DNA of 15,756 bases from Methanobacteriota archaeon (GCA_005878515.1 VBLZ01000081.1:1-15756); one strand, 5' to 3'; shown: positions 1 to 7,198, numbered from the stretch's first letter. Notes: a model not told the origin generated them from the letters alone. Numbers and translations are program-made.

Positions 1-923
1 ACACGGACGCGGTGCATCTCGATTCGATCCAGGCAGACCGCAAGCTCCTGATTGGCCGAGGCGTGACGCATGGCATGGGGGCCGGCGGTCGGCCGGAAAT
101 CGGAGAACGGTGCGCCGAGATCTCGGAGCAAGAACTCCGGAACCAGATCGGGGACGCGGATCTCACGTTCATCACGGTCGGACTGGGCGGCGGCACGGGG
201 ACCGGGGTCGCGCCCCACGTGGCGGAATTGGCTCAGGCGGCAGGGAGCGTCGTGATCAGCCTGGCCACGACGCCGTTCCGGGCGGAGCGCGGCCGGATGG
301 CGAATGCCCGCGCGGGCATCCAACGGCTCAGGGACCGGACGGATTCGCTGATCCTCCTCGACAACAACCGCTTGCTCGATCTCGTCCCGAACCTCCCGGT
401 CGAGCAGGCCTTTGCGGTGATGGACCATCTGATCGGCGAGGTGGTCAAGGGCATCACGGAATCGATCACGGTCCCTTCGCTGATCAACCTGGACTTCAGC
501 GACGTGCGCACGATCCTCCAGTCGGGCGGCACGTCGACGGTTTTCTACGGGGAGAACGAGGACCACGATCCCGACCGGCTCGTCCGGGACACCCTCGGCA
601 ACCCGCTTCTCGAGGTCGACTACCGCGGGGCCAATGGCGCGCTCATCCACATCAGCGCGGGCCCAGGTCTCCCGCTCCGGACCGCGCACGAGGTCGTCGA
701 AGGGCTGACGGCGGCGATGCGCCCCGACGCGAACGTCATCTTCGGCGTCCGCGTGGATCGGAAGTACAGCGGAATCCTGCGCGTCCTCGTGATCATGACC
801 GGCGTCCGTTCCCCGCTCGTCGAGGCCGTGAACGAATCCGTCTCGATCGCGGACGTCGTCTCGGACGGGAGCACTCCGCGGACCGTCGAGAACGAGTCTC
901 CCCGGGCGAAGCGACGGATCTGA
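1..923 (+). CDS. ftsZ: Cell-division GTPase FtsZ (5' end missing)
   Basis: Tubulin-fold GTPase that polymerises into the division ring. The frame is open from base 3 and the true start lies before the window; about 40-50 N-terminal residues, including the first glycine-rich nucleotide loop, are missing. Seen: the LLIGRG..THGMGAGG segment, the tubulin signature GLGGGTGTG, PNLPVEQAF, and the synergy (T7) loop NLDFSDVRT, whose Asp completes the GTPase site across the subunit interface. The fold continues through NPLLEVD and the sheet domain to ITGVRSP. The tail after that is short, ends in KRRI, and shows no obvious bacterial-type C-terminal peptide. The intact T7 loop suggests an active GTPase rather than a degenerate tubulin-like protein. 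It ends two bases from the convergent PKD gene. Which archaeal FtsZ subfamily (FtsZ1 or FtsZ2) it belongs to cannot be decided here; CetZ is less likely given the strong FtsZ motifs. Confidence 0.93.
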   Translation, partial: TDAVHLDSIQADRKLLIGRGVTHGMGAGGRPEIGERCAEISEQELRNQIGDADLTFITVGLGGGTGTGVAPHVAELAQAAGSVVISLATTPFRAERGRMANARAGIQRLRDRTDSLILLDNNRLLDLVPNLPVEQAFAVMDHLIGEVVKGITESITVPSLINLDFSDVRTILQSGGTSTVFYGENEDHDPDRLVRDTLGNPLLEVDYRGANGALIHISAGPGLPLRTAHEVVEGLTAAMRPDANVIFGVRVDRKYSGILRVLVIMTGVRSPLVEAVNESVSIADVVSDGSTPRTVENESPRAKRRI

Positions 924-925
924 TC

Positions 926-1612
926 TCAGCGGGCGGGGGGTGGCGGCAGCATGACCACCGATGGCGCGTCCTCTTCGACTGCCTGGGTCAAGTACTTCGG
1001 CTTCAGGCGCACGCGGATTGTTTCCGGTTTCGGTTTGATCATGTTCCAACCAGCTCGGGTCACCGCGCCACCGACCATCGCTAGCACGACGTACATCCCG
1101 AACGTCAGGAACGTGATGGCGACCGGTTGGAGGATGCCGCCGAAATCGAAGCTGAGCTGGAGGCCCGCCGTCGGGTCGCCGAGGCTGTCACCCGATCGAG
1201 GCTGCATCGGGACGGCCTCGACCTGCGCCACGGCCCGGCTCTCTTTCCCGTTGCTGTCGCGCACGATCAGGCTGACCTGGTAGACGCTTGCATTCGCGTA
1301 CGTGTGGGAGCCGGGATTCTGGCCCGAGAGGCGGGTCCCGTCCCCGAAATTCCAGTTCCATGAGGTGATCGCGACATCGCCTTGGCGGGAGGTGTCCTGC
1401 ACGGTCGTCGTATTGGCGCCGTTCGTGTCCCAGGTGAACGACGCGCTGGGGCCGGCGGAGGTCTGCTGCGGCATCTGACCGCGGAAGAAGTCGCCCGGTG
1501 CCGTCGCGATGGCCAGGGCGTGAGAAAACGTGAACGCAAGCAGGCCCAGACCGAGGGCGAGGACGCCGATCCCGATCAGCAGCTCGACGTGCTCCCGCTT
1601 GAGGAAGGCCAT
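926..1612 (-). CDS. Membrane-anchored PKD-domain protein
   Basis: 228 residues, function unknown. Seen: a short charged N-terminus, a hydrophobic helix at about residues 9-33, an exterior segment with one PKD-type immunoglobulin-like domain (about 54-133; signature WNFGDG at 87-92, then HTY at 103-105 and VSLIV.D.NG), a second hydrophobic helix at about 160-183, and a basic, then acidic and Pro-rich cytoplasmic tail ending in PPPPAR. The two spans put the PKD domain outside and both ends inside. PKD domains usually mediate protein or carbohydrate contacts at the archaeal surface, so a cell-envelope or surface-layer role is the inference. The ATG at 1612 is chosen because a TATA-like box lies about 29 bases upstream, which fits a leaderless mRNA. 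It is convergent with ftsZ and downstream of thrS on the same strand, but with its own promoter. Confidence 0.8.
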   Translation of the reverse strand: MAFLKREHVELLIGIGVLALGLGLLAFTFSHALAIATAPGDFFRGQMPQQTSAGPSASFTWDTNGANTTTVQDTSRQGDVAITSWNWNFGDGTRLSGQNPGSHTYANASVYQVSLIVRDSNGKESRAVAQVEAVPMQPRSGDSLGDPTAGLQLSFDFGGILQPVAITFLTFGMYVVLAMVGGAVTRAGWNMIKPKPETIRVRLKPKYLTQAVEEDAPSVVMLPPPPAR

Positions 1613-1637
1613 CCGGGCGCTCGATGGAGACGAGGTC

Positions 1638-1644
1638 CATAAAG
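1638..1644 (-). promoter_or_regulatory. TATA-like box of the PKD gene
   Basis: Minus-strand CTTTATG centred about 29 bases before the ATG at 1612, with no Shine-Dalgarno site between. It lies in the 74-base gap between thrS and this gene, so the PKD gene probably has its own promoter. Confidence 0.55.
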
Positions 1645-1686
1645 CCGGGCGCCTCAGTTCTCAAGTTCGAGAAAGGAGAATACGCA

Positions 1687-3585
1687 CTATCCTCGGAAGA
1701 TCGGTCGCGCGCTGAGGAGAGCCGGCTCCGCCAGCGGCCGGAACGGGAGGCCTTTCGTCTTGGCGACAATCTGCTTTTGGAGGGCGTCGACCGACATCTC
1801 GGTCTGCTCCTTCGTCTCCCGCACCCGGACGTTCAGGTTCCCGCTCTCGATCTCTTTTTTCCCGACCACGACGATGTACGGAATCCATTCTTTCTCCGCG
1901 GTCCGGATTTTCTTCGCGAGCGTGTCGTCGGAGTCGTCGAGGTCGGCTCGCACGTCAGGGAGGCGGTCGAGCAAGGATCGCGCGTACGCAAGCTGGTCAC
2001 CGCGTACGGGGACGATGCGGACCTGGGTCGGCGCGAGCCACATCGGCAGCATCGGCGTCTGGCCGGCCTTCGTTGCCGCGGCGGCCTTCTCCAGGAGTGC
2101 GTAGAGCACGCGTTCGACCGCTCCGCTCGGAGACAGGTGCAGGATCAGCGGGTGGCGTTTCACCCCGGCTTCGTCCGCGAACGTGATGCCGAATCGTTCC
2201 GCATTCTCGGTGTCGATCTGGTCCGTCGTGAGCGCCGCCGCCTTGTCGTTCGCGTCGACGAAATTCCATTCGTATTTCATGACGAAATAGAAGAACTGCT
2301 CGGACCACATTTCGACGAGGATCGGCTTGCCCCAGCGCTTCGCGTACGCCGCGACGAAGTCCTTGTTTGCATCCCAGAACGCCTTCGTCACGCGCACCCC
2401 GACTTCGAAGTCGTCGGGGATCGAGAGGCCGCAGTCCTGGAGGAGGTTCCATGCGACCTCGAAGCGCACCATGAGCTCTTCCTTCGCCATGCCGACATCG
2501 GAGACGAGGGCGTGGCAGTCCGGCATCGTGAAGGCCCGCAACCGCCGCAGACCGGCGACCTCTCCGCGCTGTTCCGCCCGGAACGAATAGCGGGTCATCT
2601 CGTAGAGGGAAAGGGGCAGCTGCTTGTACGAGATCACCATGTCCTTCATGATCAGGAACTGCCCGAAGCACGCGCTGAACCGCAGGAAGGCGCGCTTGTT
2701 CGGCGTCTGGACGACGTATTGCCGGGCCGGGAAGCGATCCAGGTACGACTTCAGCGCGGGGTGCTCGAAGTCGTACATCACCGGGCACTCGACCTCCATC
2801 GTCCCGTATTCCCGGAGCCGTTCCGTGACGAAGTCCTCGAGGAGGCCCTTGATCAACCGCCCCTTGGGATAGTAGCGCAGGTTCCCGGGGTCGGAGCCGG
2901 GTTCGTAGTCCACGAGTTCGAGCTCGCGCATTAGACGGACGTGGGGCGGCTCCTCCTTCGCTGCCCGCGACTTCGCCATCTCGTACGTCGCGAACCTCCG
3001 GAGCCGGTCGTGACCCTCGAAGTGGAAACCGCTCACCCTTCCGTCCTGGATCGACAGGTGATGGACGGCCCCGTTCGGCTCGAGGATGTGCCAATGGGAG
3101 ACAAGTTTCGCCTCCGCCTTCACGGCCGTCGAGAGTTCCTCCCTGCCCTCGGCGGTCGCCTCCGCGACGATTTCGCGGGAGAGCTCGCTGAGCGGATGGC
3201 CCTTCACGGCGACCCGGAAGGACTTGTAGTATCCGAACGGCGAGGCATGGACGTCGAAACCGCGCGCGACGAGTTCCTTTTCAAGGGAGGCCATCAGTTC
3301 TTGCGCGGGGCCTGGAGCGGCGAGGGACGAACTCAGGTGGGCATACGGGTAGAGGACGGTCCGCTTCGTGTGGAGCTGGCCCGCGACGTCGGCGACGGTC
3401 GCGGCTGCGGCCCTCGCGGTGCTCGCCGGATTCGCCTCGTCCCGCTTCTCCGCGCTGATGAAGCAGACCAGCGCCTCCTCGATCCGACCGTGACGCTTCG
3501 ATGACGGCACGTCCGGGACTCCTTTGAGCGCCTTCTCCTTCACCTCGTACTCGAGGTAATCGACGTGGAGGAACAGGACCCGCAT
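1687..3585 (-). CDS. thrS: Threonyl-tRNA synthetase, archaeal type
   Basis: Charges tRNA-Thr with threonine in the cytoplasm. 632 residues, full length for the family. Residues 1-140 form the archaeal editing domain (related to D-aminoacyl-tRNA deacylase), which removes mischarged serine: TVLYPYAHLSSSLA at 76-89, SPFGYYKSF at 115-123 and KGHPLSE at 128-134. The class II catalytic core follows (about 235-505), with motif 2 around TRYSFRAEQRGE (331-342). The expected zinc ligands that bind the threonine substrate are C306 (RFSACFGQF), H358 (MPDCH) and H483 in the motif 3 region (LILHLSPSGAVERVL). The anticodon-binding domain spans about 511-615 and ends in a short tail. The ATG at 3585 has a TTTATA box about 27 bases upstream, so the mRNA is probably leaderless. 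It is divergent from the dihydropteroate synthase gene. Confidence 0.97.
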   Translation of the reverse strand: MRVLFLHVDYLEYEVKEKALKGVPDVPSSKRHGRIEEALVCFISAEKRDEANPASTARAAAATVADVAGQLHTKRTVLYPYAHLSSSLAAPGPAQELMASLEKELVARGFDVHASPFGYYKSFRVAVKGHPLSELSREIVAEATAEGREELSTAVKAEAKLVSHWHILEPNGAVHHLSIQDGRVSGFHFEGHDRLRRFATYEMAKSRAAKEEPPHVRLMRELELVDYEPGSDPGNLRYYPKGRLIKGLLEDFVTERLREYGTMEVECPVMYDFEHPALKSYLDRFPARQYVVQTPNKRAFLRFSACFGQFLIMKDMVISYKQLPLSLYEMTRYSFRAEQRGEVAGLRRLRAFTMPDCHALVSDVGMAKEELMVRFEVAWNLLQDCGLSIPDDFEVGVRVTKAFWDANKDFVAAYAKRWGKPILVEMWSEQFFYFVMKYEWNFVDANDKAAALTTDQIDTENAERFGITFADEAGVKRHPLILHLSPSGAVERVLYALLEKAAAATKAGQTPMLPMWLAPTQVRIVPVRGDQLAYARSLLDRLPDVRADLDDSDDTLAKKIRTAEKEWIPYIVVVGKKEIESGNLNVRVRETKEQTEMSVDALQKQIVAKTKGLPFRPLAEPALLSARPIFRG

Positions 3586-3609
3586 GGTGGCCCGCTTATC
3601 GTTCGTGGG

Positions 3610-3615
3610 TATAAA
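3610..3615 (-). promoter_or_regulatory. TATA box of thrS
   Basis: Minus-strand TTTATA about 27 bases before the thrS ATG at 3585. This spacing puts the transcription start at or next to the start codon. Read on the plus strand the same bases are TATAAA, so a role for the divergent gene, with a short leader, cannot be excluded. Confidence 0.6.
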
Positions 3616-3640
3616 GCTCCTGCCGGGCCTCGCGCACCGT

Positions 3641-3648
3641 GAAATAGG
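3641..3648 (+). promoter_or_regulatory. Probable TATA-like box of the dihydropteroate synthase gene
   Basis: GAAATAGG centred 27 bases before the ATG at 3671. It is weaker than the TATAAA at 3610-3615, which is the alternative and would give a leader of about 30 bases. Confidence 0.4.
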
Positions 3649-3670
3649 AATCCGCCTTTCTTCGTCCGAA

Positions 3671-4522
3671 ATGGGGGACGCGGCACGGGTGTGGCGTCAT
3701 CGGACCGGGGAGATCACCCTCGACCGGACGCGCGTGATGGGGATCCTCAACGTCACGCCCGACTCATTCTCCGACGCGGGCCGTTACTTCGATCCCGACG
3801 CGGCATTGCGCCACGGCCTCGAGATGGTGGAACAGGGTGCCGATCTCCTCGACGTCGGCGGCGAATCGACTCGGCCGGGCTCGGACCCCGTGACCGCGAA
3901 CGAAGAGTGGCGCCGGATTGGACCGGTGATTCACGATCTCGCGAACAAGGTCGACATTCCTTTGTCCGTCGACACGATGAAGCCGGACGTCGCTGCGAAG
4001 GCGATTGACGCCGGCGCCTCGATCGTGAACGATGTCTCCGGAATGAGGGAGGCCGCCATGGTGCAGGTCGTCGCGGGAAGCCGCGCAGGCGCCGTCGTGA
4101 TGCACATGCTCGGCAATCCAAAGACGATGCAGACCCACCCCCAATATGACGATGTCCTCGGGGAGGTTTCCTCCTTTCTCGTTGAGCGAATTCGGGCCCT
4201 CGAAGCGGCGGGCGCCGCGACCGAGGCCATCGCCGTGGACCCCGGAGTCGGGTTCGGGAAAACCCGAGAGCACAACCTCGCGCTCCTGCGGAATCTCGAT
4301 CGAATCGTGGCGCTCGGCCACCCGGTCGTCGTCGGCGTGTCGAGAAAGTCGTTCATTCAACAGCTCGACGGCGGCGAGTCCGGCGAGCGTCTTTCCGGGA
4401 GCATCGCGGCGGCGTCACTCGCGGTGGCGAAGGGAGCCCGTATCGTCCGGGTCCATGATGTCCGCGAGACGGTCCGGGCCATGAGGGTTGCCGACGCCGT
4501 ACTTCGCGGTGAAAAGCTTTAA
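3671..4522 (+). CDS. folP: Dihydropteroate synthase
   Basis: Family reaction: joins 6-hydroxymethyl-7,8-dihydropterin pyrophosphate to p-aminobenzoate to give dihydropteroate. 283 residues, a usual length for the single-domain TIM-barrel enzyme. All family motifs are present: GILNVTPDSFSDAG (24-37), GADLLDVGGESTRPG (56-70), SVDT (99-102), VNDVSG (119-124), MHMLG (144-148), the pterin-binding DPGVGFGKT (190-198), GVSRKSFI (222-229) and RVHDV at 260-264. An in-frame ATG at 3584 would overlap the thrS start codon and add 29 unrelated residues. The ATG at 3671 is preferred because the family fold begins just after it and a TATA-like box precedes it. The stop codon lies inside the purP promoter box. 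In archaea, homologues can serve folate or an uncertain pterin pathway, so the physiological product is inferred. Confidence 0.93.
   Translation: MGDAARVWRHRTGEITLDRTRVMGILNVTPDSFSDAGRYFDPDAALRHGLEMVEQGADLLDVGGESTRPGSDPVTANEEWRRIGPVIHDLANKVDIPLSVDTMKPDVAAKAIDAGASIVNDVSGMREAAMVQVVAGSRAGAVVMHMLGNPKTMQTHPQYDDVLGEVSSFLVERIRALEAAGAATEAIAVDPGVGFGKTREHNLALLRNLDRIVALGHPVVVGVSRKSFIQQLDGGESGERLSGSIAAASLAVAKGARIVRVHDVRETVRAMRVADAVLRGEKL
4515..4522 (+). promoter_or_regulatory. TATA-like box of purP, overlapping the folP stop codon
   Basis: GCTTTAAC centred 28 bases before the purP ATG at 4546. The TAA stop of the upstream gene (4520-4522) is part of the box. This suggests that purP is transcribed from its own leaderless promoter even though the two genes are only 23 bases apart. 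Confidence 0.55.
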
Positions 4523-4545
4523 CCATCGAAACGATTCGTATCGTA

Positions 4546-5610
4546 ATGGTAACGCGGAAGGCCATCGCGTCGATCCTCGAGGACTACGAGGACATCGTCG
4601 TCGCGACGGTCTGTTCTCATTCCTCGCTTCAGATTTTCCACGGCGCCCGGCAGGAAGGCTTCCGGACCTTGGGGATTGCGATCGGCCAACGGCCCCGGTT
4701 CTACGACGCATTTCCCCTGGCCAAGCCGGACGAATTCTTGATCGTCGACTCGTACGCGGACATCCTCGACCAGGCGGACGACCTGGTCGCCCGGCAGGCC
4801 GTCACGGTCCCCCACGGCTCGTTCGTCGAATACATGGGCGCGGACGTGTTCGCGAAGCTGCCCATCCCGACGTTCGGAAATCGCGAGGTCCTCCGATGGG
4901 AATCGGACCGGGACAAGCAACGGGAATGGTTGACGTCGGCGGGGGTCCCGATGCCGCTGAAGATCGAGCACCCGAAAGACATCGATCGCCCCGTGTTCGT
5001 GAAGTACTACGGGGCCAAGGGTGGCCGCGGTTCCTTCATCGCGAAGAACTACGAGGACTTCAGGGAGTCGATCCAGCCCGGGATGAAATTCACGATCCAA
5101 GAGTATGTCGTCGGGACGCGGTATTACATCCACTACTTCTACTCGCCATTCGCGACGTCGGGCTACACGCTCTCGAAAGGGGGCCTCGAGATGCTCGGAG
5201 TGGACCGACGGGACGAGGCGAATATCGACGAGATGTACAAGCTCGGGGCCCAGGAGGCATTGCGCAAGATGGGCCTCCTCCCAACGTTTGTCGTGACGGG
5301 CAACATGCCGGTCGTCTTGCGGGAGTCGCTCCTGCCGAAGGCGTTCGAGATGGGCGAGCGGACCGTGGAGCGATCGATCGCCCTGTTCGGCGGCATGATC
5401 GGTCCATTCTGCCTGGAGACGATCGTTTCTGACCAGCTCGAGTTCAAAGTCTTCGAGATCTCGACGCGGATCGTCGCCGGGACGAACCTGTTCATTGGTG
5501 GATCCCCGTACGCCGACCTCGCAGAGCCCGGGATGTCGACGGGCCGCCGCATCGCGAGGGAGATCCGAGTCGCCCAGAAACAAGGACGTCTGGCGGACGT
5601 CCTCAGCTGA
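4546..5610 (+). CDS. purP: FAICAR synthetase PurP (formate-dependent)
   Basis: ATP-grasp ligase of archaeal purine synthesis: 5-aminoimidazole-4-carboxamide ribonucleotide plus formate plus ATP gives FAICAR, the step bacteria perform with formyl-tetrahydrofolate. 354 residues, matching the family. Seen: N-terminal ATVCSHSSLQIFHGARQEGF (residues 20-39), HGSFVEYMGADVF, PTFGNREVLRWE, and the ATP-grasp region with VFVKYYGAKGGRGSFIAK and IQEYVVGTRYYIHYFYSP. Further on are LGVDRRDEANIDE, TFVVTGNMPVVLRESLLP, GPFCLETIV, the metal/ATP-site EFKVFEISTRIVAGTNL, and the C-terminal GSPYADLAEPGMSTGRRIAREI. These motifs identify PurP itself rather than the PurP-like paralogues of unknown role. There is no ribosome-binding site ahead of the ATG and the promoter box is 28 bases upstream. 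Confidence 0.96.
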   Translation: MVTRKAIASILEDYEDIVVATVCSHSSLQIFHGARQEGFRTLGIAIGQRPRFYDAFPLAKPDEFLIVDSYADILDQADDLVARQAVTVPHGSFVEYMGADVFAKLPIPTFGNREVLRWESDRDKQREWLTSAGVPMPLKIEHPKDIDRPVFVKYYGAKGGRGSFIAKNYEDFRESIQPGMKFTIQEYVVGTRYYIHYFYSPFATSGYTLSKGGLEMLGVDRRDEANIDEMYKLGAQEALRKMGLLPTFVVTGNMPVVLRESLLPKAFEMGERTVERSIALFGGMIGPFCLETIVSDQLEFKVFEISTRIVAGTNLFIGGSPYADLAEPGMSTGRRIAREIRVAQKQGRLADVLS

Positions 5611-5645
5611 GGCGCGAGCTTCCATCAGGCACGAAATCATCCTAG

Positions 5646-5667
5646 AAAAGAGCGTGGAAACTCTTTT
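5646..5667. repeat. Inverted repeat overlapping a promoter
   Basis: Perfect 7-base arms, AAAAGAG at 5646-5652 and CTCTTTT at 5661-5667, separated by 8 bases. The right arm runs into the TATA-like box of the gene at 5697. It could be an operator that blocks TBP binding, or a stem plus T-run ending the purP transcript 36 bases after its stop codon. Confidence 0.5.
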
Positions 5668-5669
5668 AT
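5664..5669 (+). promoter_or_regulatory. TATA-like box of the zinc-ribbon membrane gene
   Basis: TTTTAT about 30 bases before the ATG at 5697, sharing bases with the right arm of the inverted repeat. There is no Shine-Dalgarno site before the ATG. Confidence 0.5.
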
Positions 5670-5696
5670 GGCATCGCCCAACATGCGCGGCCAGCT

Positions 5697-6527
5697 ATGG
5701 CCGACGAGGTGACCGTCGGGGTGATCCTCCTCATTGTCGCGCTGGGTATCGCGACGTACCTCGAGACCCGCTACCTTCGCAAGAAAATGAAGAACCGACG
5801 GGTTCGGACGGCGAAGCGCGACGACGAACTCCAGGATAACGCGCACAACGTGATCACCACGACAAAGGCGATCGTGTCGAGCCTCCAGCGCCAGGGGATC
5901 CGGAGCGAGGAGGCCGACGCCTGGCTGCAAGAGGCGCAGACGGCGAACGCGCGGCACAACTACCGCGTGGCGATGGACCTGACCGCGAAGGCGAAAGACC
6001 GACTGCTCGCCCTCAAGGCGGCACAGGCCTCAAAAGGAGACCTGGCGAAGCTGGATCGGCTCTCCTTGGGAGGCTCGACGGACGAGATGACGACCAAAGA
6101 AATGTTGCAGAAGGAGATCCCCCCGAACATGCTCCAATCGAAGTTTTCGATCGAGGTCGCTGGTACCGCGGTGGAACAAGGGCGTCTGAACGGGCGCGAT
6201 GTGTCCCAAGCTACGCAACTTCTGGAGGCGGCAAAGACCCGATTCGATGCGAAGGACTACGCCTCCGCGCTCACGATTGCCCGGCAGTCAAAGCGCGCAG
6301 CCGCAGGAGAACAAGTCGACGTGTCCATCGCCCTGGCTGCGCCGCAATCGCCTCCGACGCCCGGTGGTCGCACATGTCCTTCGTGCGGGGCAACGCTTGC
6401 CGAGGACGACATGTTCTGTCGCAAGTGCGGTGCACGCCTCGCCCTGGCGGCGTGCAGCTCATGCGGCGCGAGCCTTCTTTCTGACGATGCGTACTGCCCC
6501 AAGTGTGGGACGCCCGTTGCTCAATGA
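5697..6527 (+). CDS. Membrane-anchored double zinc-ribbon protein
   Basis: 276 residues, specific function unknown. Seen: an N-terminal membrane helix (about 6-22) followed by a strongly basic stretch (25-41), which suggests the body is cytoplasmic. A long helical region (about 42-205) is rich in Ala, Lys, Glu and Gln and probably forms coiled-coil or TPR-like helices: residues 70-108 (ADAWLQEAQTANARHNYRVA) resemble 171-200 (QATQLLEAAKTRFDAKDYAS), so it may hold two related helical hairpins. A Pro-rich linker (216-223) leads to two zinc ribbons, with CxxC pairs at 227/230 with 241/244 and at 253/256 with 267/270. Paired zinc ribbons of this kind (DZANK/zinc-ribbon type) are common in archaeal proteins and usually mediate protein or nucleic-acid contacts. 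An adaptor at the inner membrane face is the inference. It follows purP by 86 bases with its own promoter. Confidence 0.85.
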   Translation: MADEVTVGVILLIVALGIATYLETRYLRKKMKNRRVRTAKRDDELQDNAHNVITTTKAIVSSLQRQGIRSEEADAWLQEAQTANARHNYRVAMDLTAKAKDRLLALKAAQASKGDLAKLDRLSLGGSTDEMTTKEMLQKEIPPNMLQSKFSIEVAGTAVEQGRLNGRDVSQATQLLEAAKTRFDAKDYASALTIARQSKRAAAGEQVDVSIALAAPQSPPTPGGRTCPSCGATLAEDDMFCRKCGARLALAACSSCGASLLSDDAYCPKCGTPVAQ

Positions 6528-6552
6528 GTTTCCGAGAGTGCGCGGATAAACC

Positions 6553-6558
6553 TTAATT
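6553..6558 (+). promoter_or_regulatory. TATA-like box of the RAM-domain/UPF0147 operon
   Basis: TTAATT centred about 28 bases before the ATG at 6584, with no Shine-Dalgarno site. The spacing supports the ATG at 6584 over the in-frame ATG at 6602. Confidence 0.5.
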
Positions 6559-6583
6559 ACGAGGGCCTCCCATCCCTCGCGAT

Positions 6584-6904
6584 ATGGCGATCGGAAGCGA
6601 CATGGAACAAGCCCTCACCGCCCTGTACGGGGAGGACCAAGTCGCTGCCGTCATCACCTTGAAAGTGGACACGAAAGAGGCGGACCGGATCGCCACGGAA
6701 ATCGCGAAGTTCGAGGTGATTCAAGACGTGTTCCTGGTGACGGGGGACACGGACATCATCGCGAAAGCGCGATTCAAGAACTATAAGGGGTTGAAAGACT
6801 TCGTGCTCTCGAACCTCGCGCCGATTCCGGGGATCAAGGACACGAAAACCTTGATGGTCGTCACGACCTACAAGGAAGGCGGACAATCGAGGGCGCAAAG
6901 TTGA
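6584..6904 (+). CDS. Stand-alone Lrp/AsnC ligand-binding (RAM) domain protein
   Basis: 106 residues. It has only the effector-binding, oligomerising half of an Lrp/AsnC regulator and no helix-turn-helix. The ferredoxin-like beta-alpha-beta-beta-alpha-beta pattern is visible: VAAVITLKVDTKEADRIATEIAKFE, then VIQDVFLVTGDTDIIAKARFKNYKGLKDFVLSNLAPIPGI and KDTKTLMVVTTYKE. The VTGDTDIIAKA turn is typical of RAM domains, which bind amino acids or other small ligands between subunits. By itself it cannot bind DNA in the Lrp manner, so it may modulate a full-length Lrp partner or act as a ligand sensor or enzyme accessory. It is the first gene of a two-gene unit with the UPF0147 gene, 30 bases ahead of it. 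Confidence 0.88.
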   Translation: MAIGSDMEQALTALYGEDQVAAVITLKVDTKEADRIATEIAKFEVIQDVFLVTGDTDIIAKARFKNYKGLKDFVLSNLAPIPGIKDTKTLMVVTTYKEGGQSRAQS

Positions 6905-6921
6905 GGGCGACGCACCACGCC

Positions 6922-6926
6922 GGGAG
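6922..6926 (+). promoter_or_regulatory. Shine-Dalgarno site of the UPF0147 gene
   Basis: GGGAG ending 8 bases before the ATG at 6935. It is the clearest ribosome-binding site in the window and belongs to the one gene that is clearly internal to an operon, in contrast to the leaderless first genes. Confidence 0.6.
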
Positions 6927-6934
6927 ATGGTCAG

Positions 6935-7189
6935 ATGGACACCGAAGCGAAGCTGAAACAAATCATGGACGTCCTCGACCAGATCGCCGAAGACACGTCG
7001 GTCCCGAGGAACATCCGGCGCGGGGCGGCGGAAGCGAAGGCTCGCCTCGCGAAGAAGAATGAGGCGCTCGACCTCCGCGTCACGAGCGCGATCATGATCA
7101 TGGACGATCTCGCGAACGATCCGAACATCCCGCTCCACGGCCGGACCCTCATTTGGAACGTGATTTCGCAGCTCGAGACGGTCAAGTAG
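6935..7189 (+). CDS. UPF0147 family protein
   Basis: 84 residues, the normal size of this archaea-specific family of unknown function. Seen: an acidic, fully helical small protein with the family pattern LKQIMDVLDQIAEDTSVPRN, then IRRGAAEAKARL, then a second helical half with IMIMDDLANDPNIPLHGRTL and IWNVISQLETVK. The two halves resemble each other: D-x-I/L-A-x-D-x-x-V/I-P occurs in both (DQIAEDTSVP and DDLANDPNIP), suggesting an internal repeat. No membrane segment or metal site. It is translated from a clear Shine-Dalgarno site as the second gene of the RAM-domain operon. Its conservation across archaea suggests a core cellular role, but none can be assigned from the sequence. Confidence 0.93.
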   Translation: MDTEAKLKQIMDVLDQIAEDTSVPRNIRRGAAEAKARLAKKNEALDLRVTSAIMIMDDLANDPNIPLHGRTLIWNVISQLETVK

Positions 7190-7191
7190 GC

Positions 7192-7198
7192 TTAACTT
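7192..7198 (+). promoter_or_regulatory. TATA-like box of the membrane protein at 7219
   Basis: TTAACTT centred 25 bases before a GTG at 7219 and just after the UPF0147 stop codon. It is the main reason for preferring the GTG at 7219 over the longer frame that opens inside the upstream gene. Confidence 0.45.

Noticed and set aside
1624..2934. Long plus-strand open frame opposite threonyl-tRNA synthetase
   Set aside because: It is the antisense shadow of a confidently identified gene. Its Arg/Glu/His-rich composition is typical of GC-rich reverse-frame reading and no family motif is seen.
3584..3670. N-terminal extension of dihydropteroate synthase from the ATG at 3584
   Set aside because: It would overlap the thrS start codon and cover both promoter boxes; the added residues have no family similarity. 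The ATG at 3671 fits the family length.
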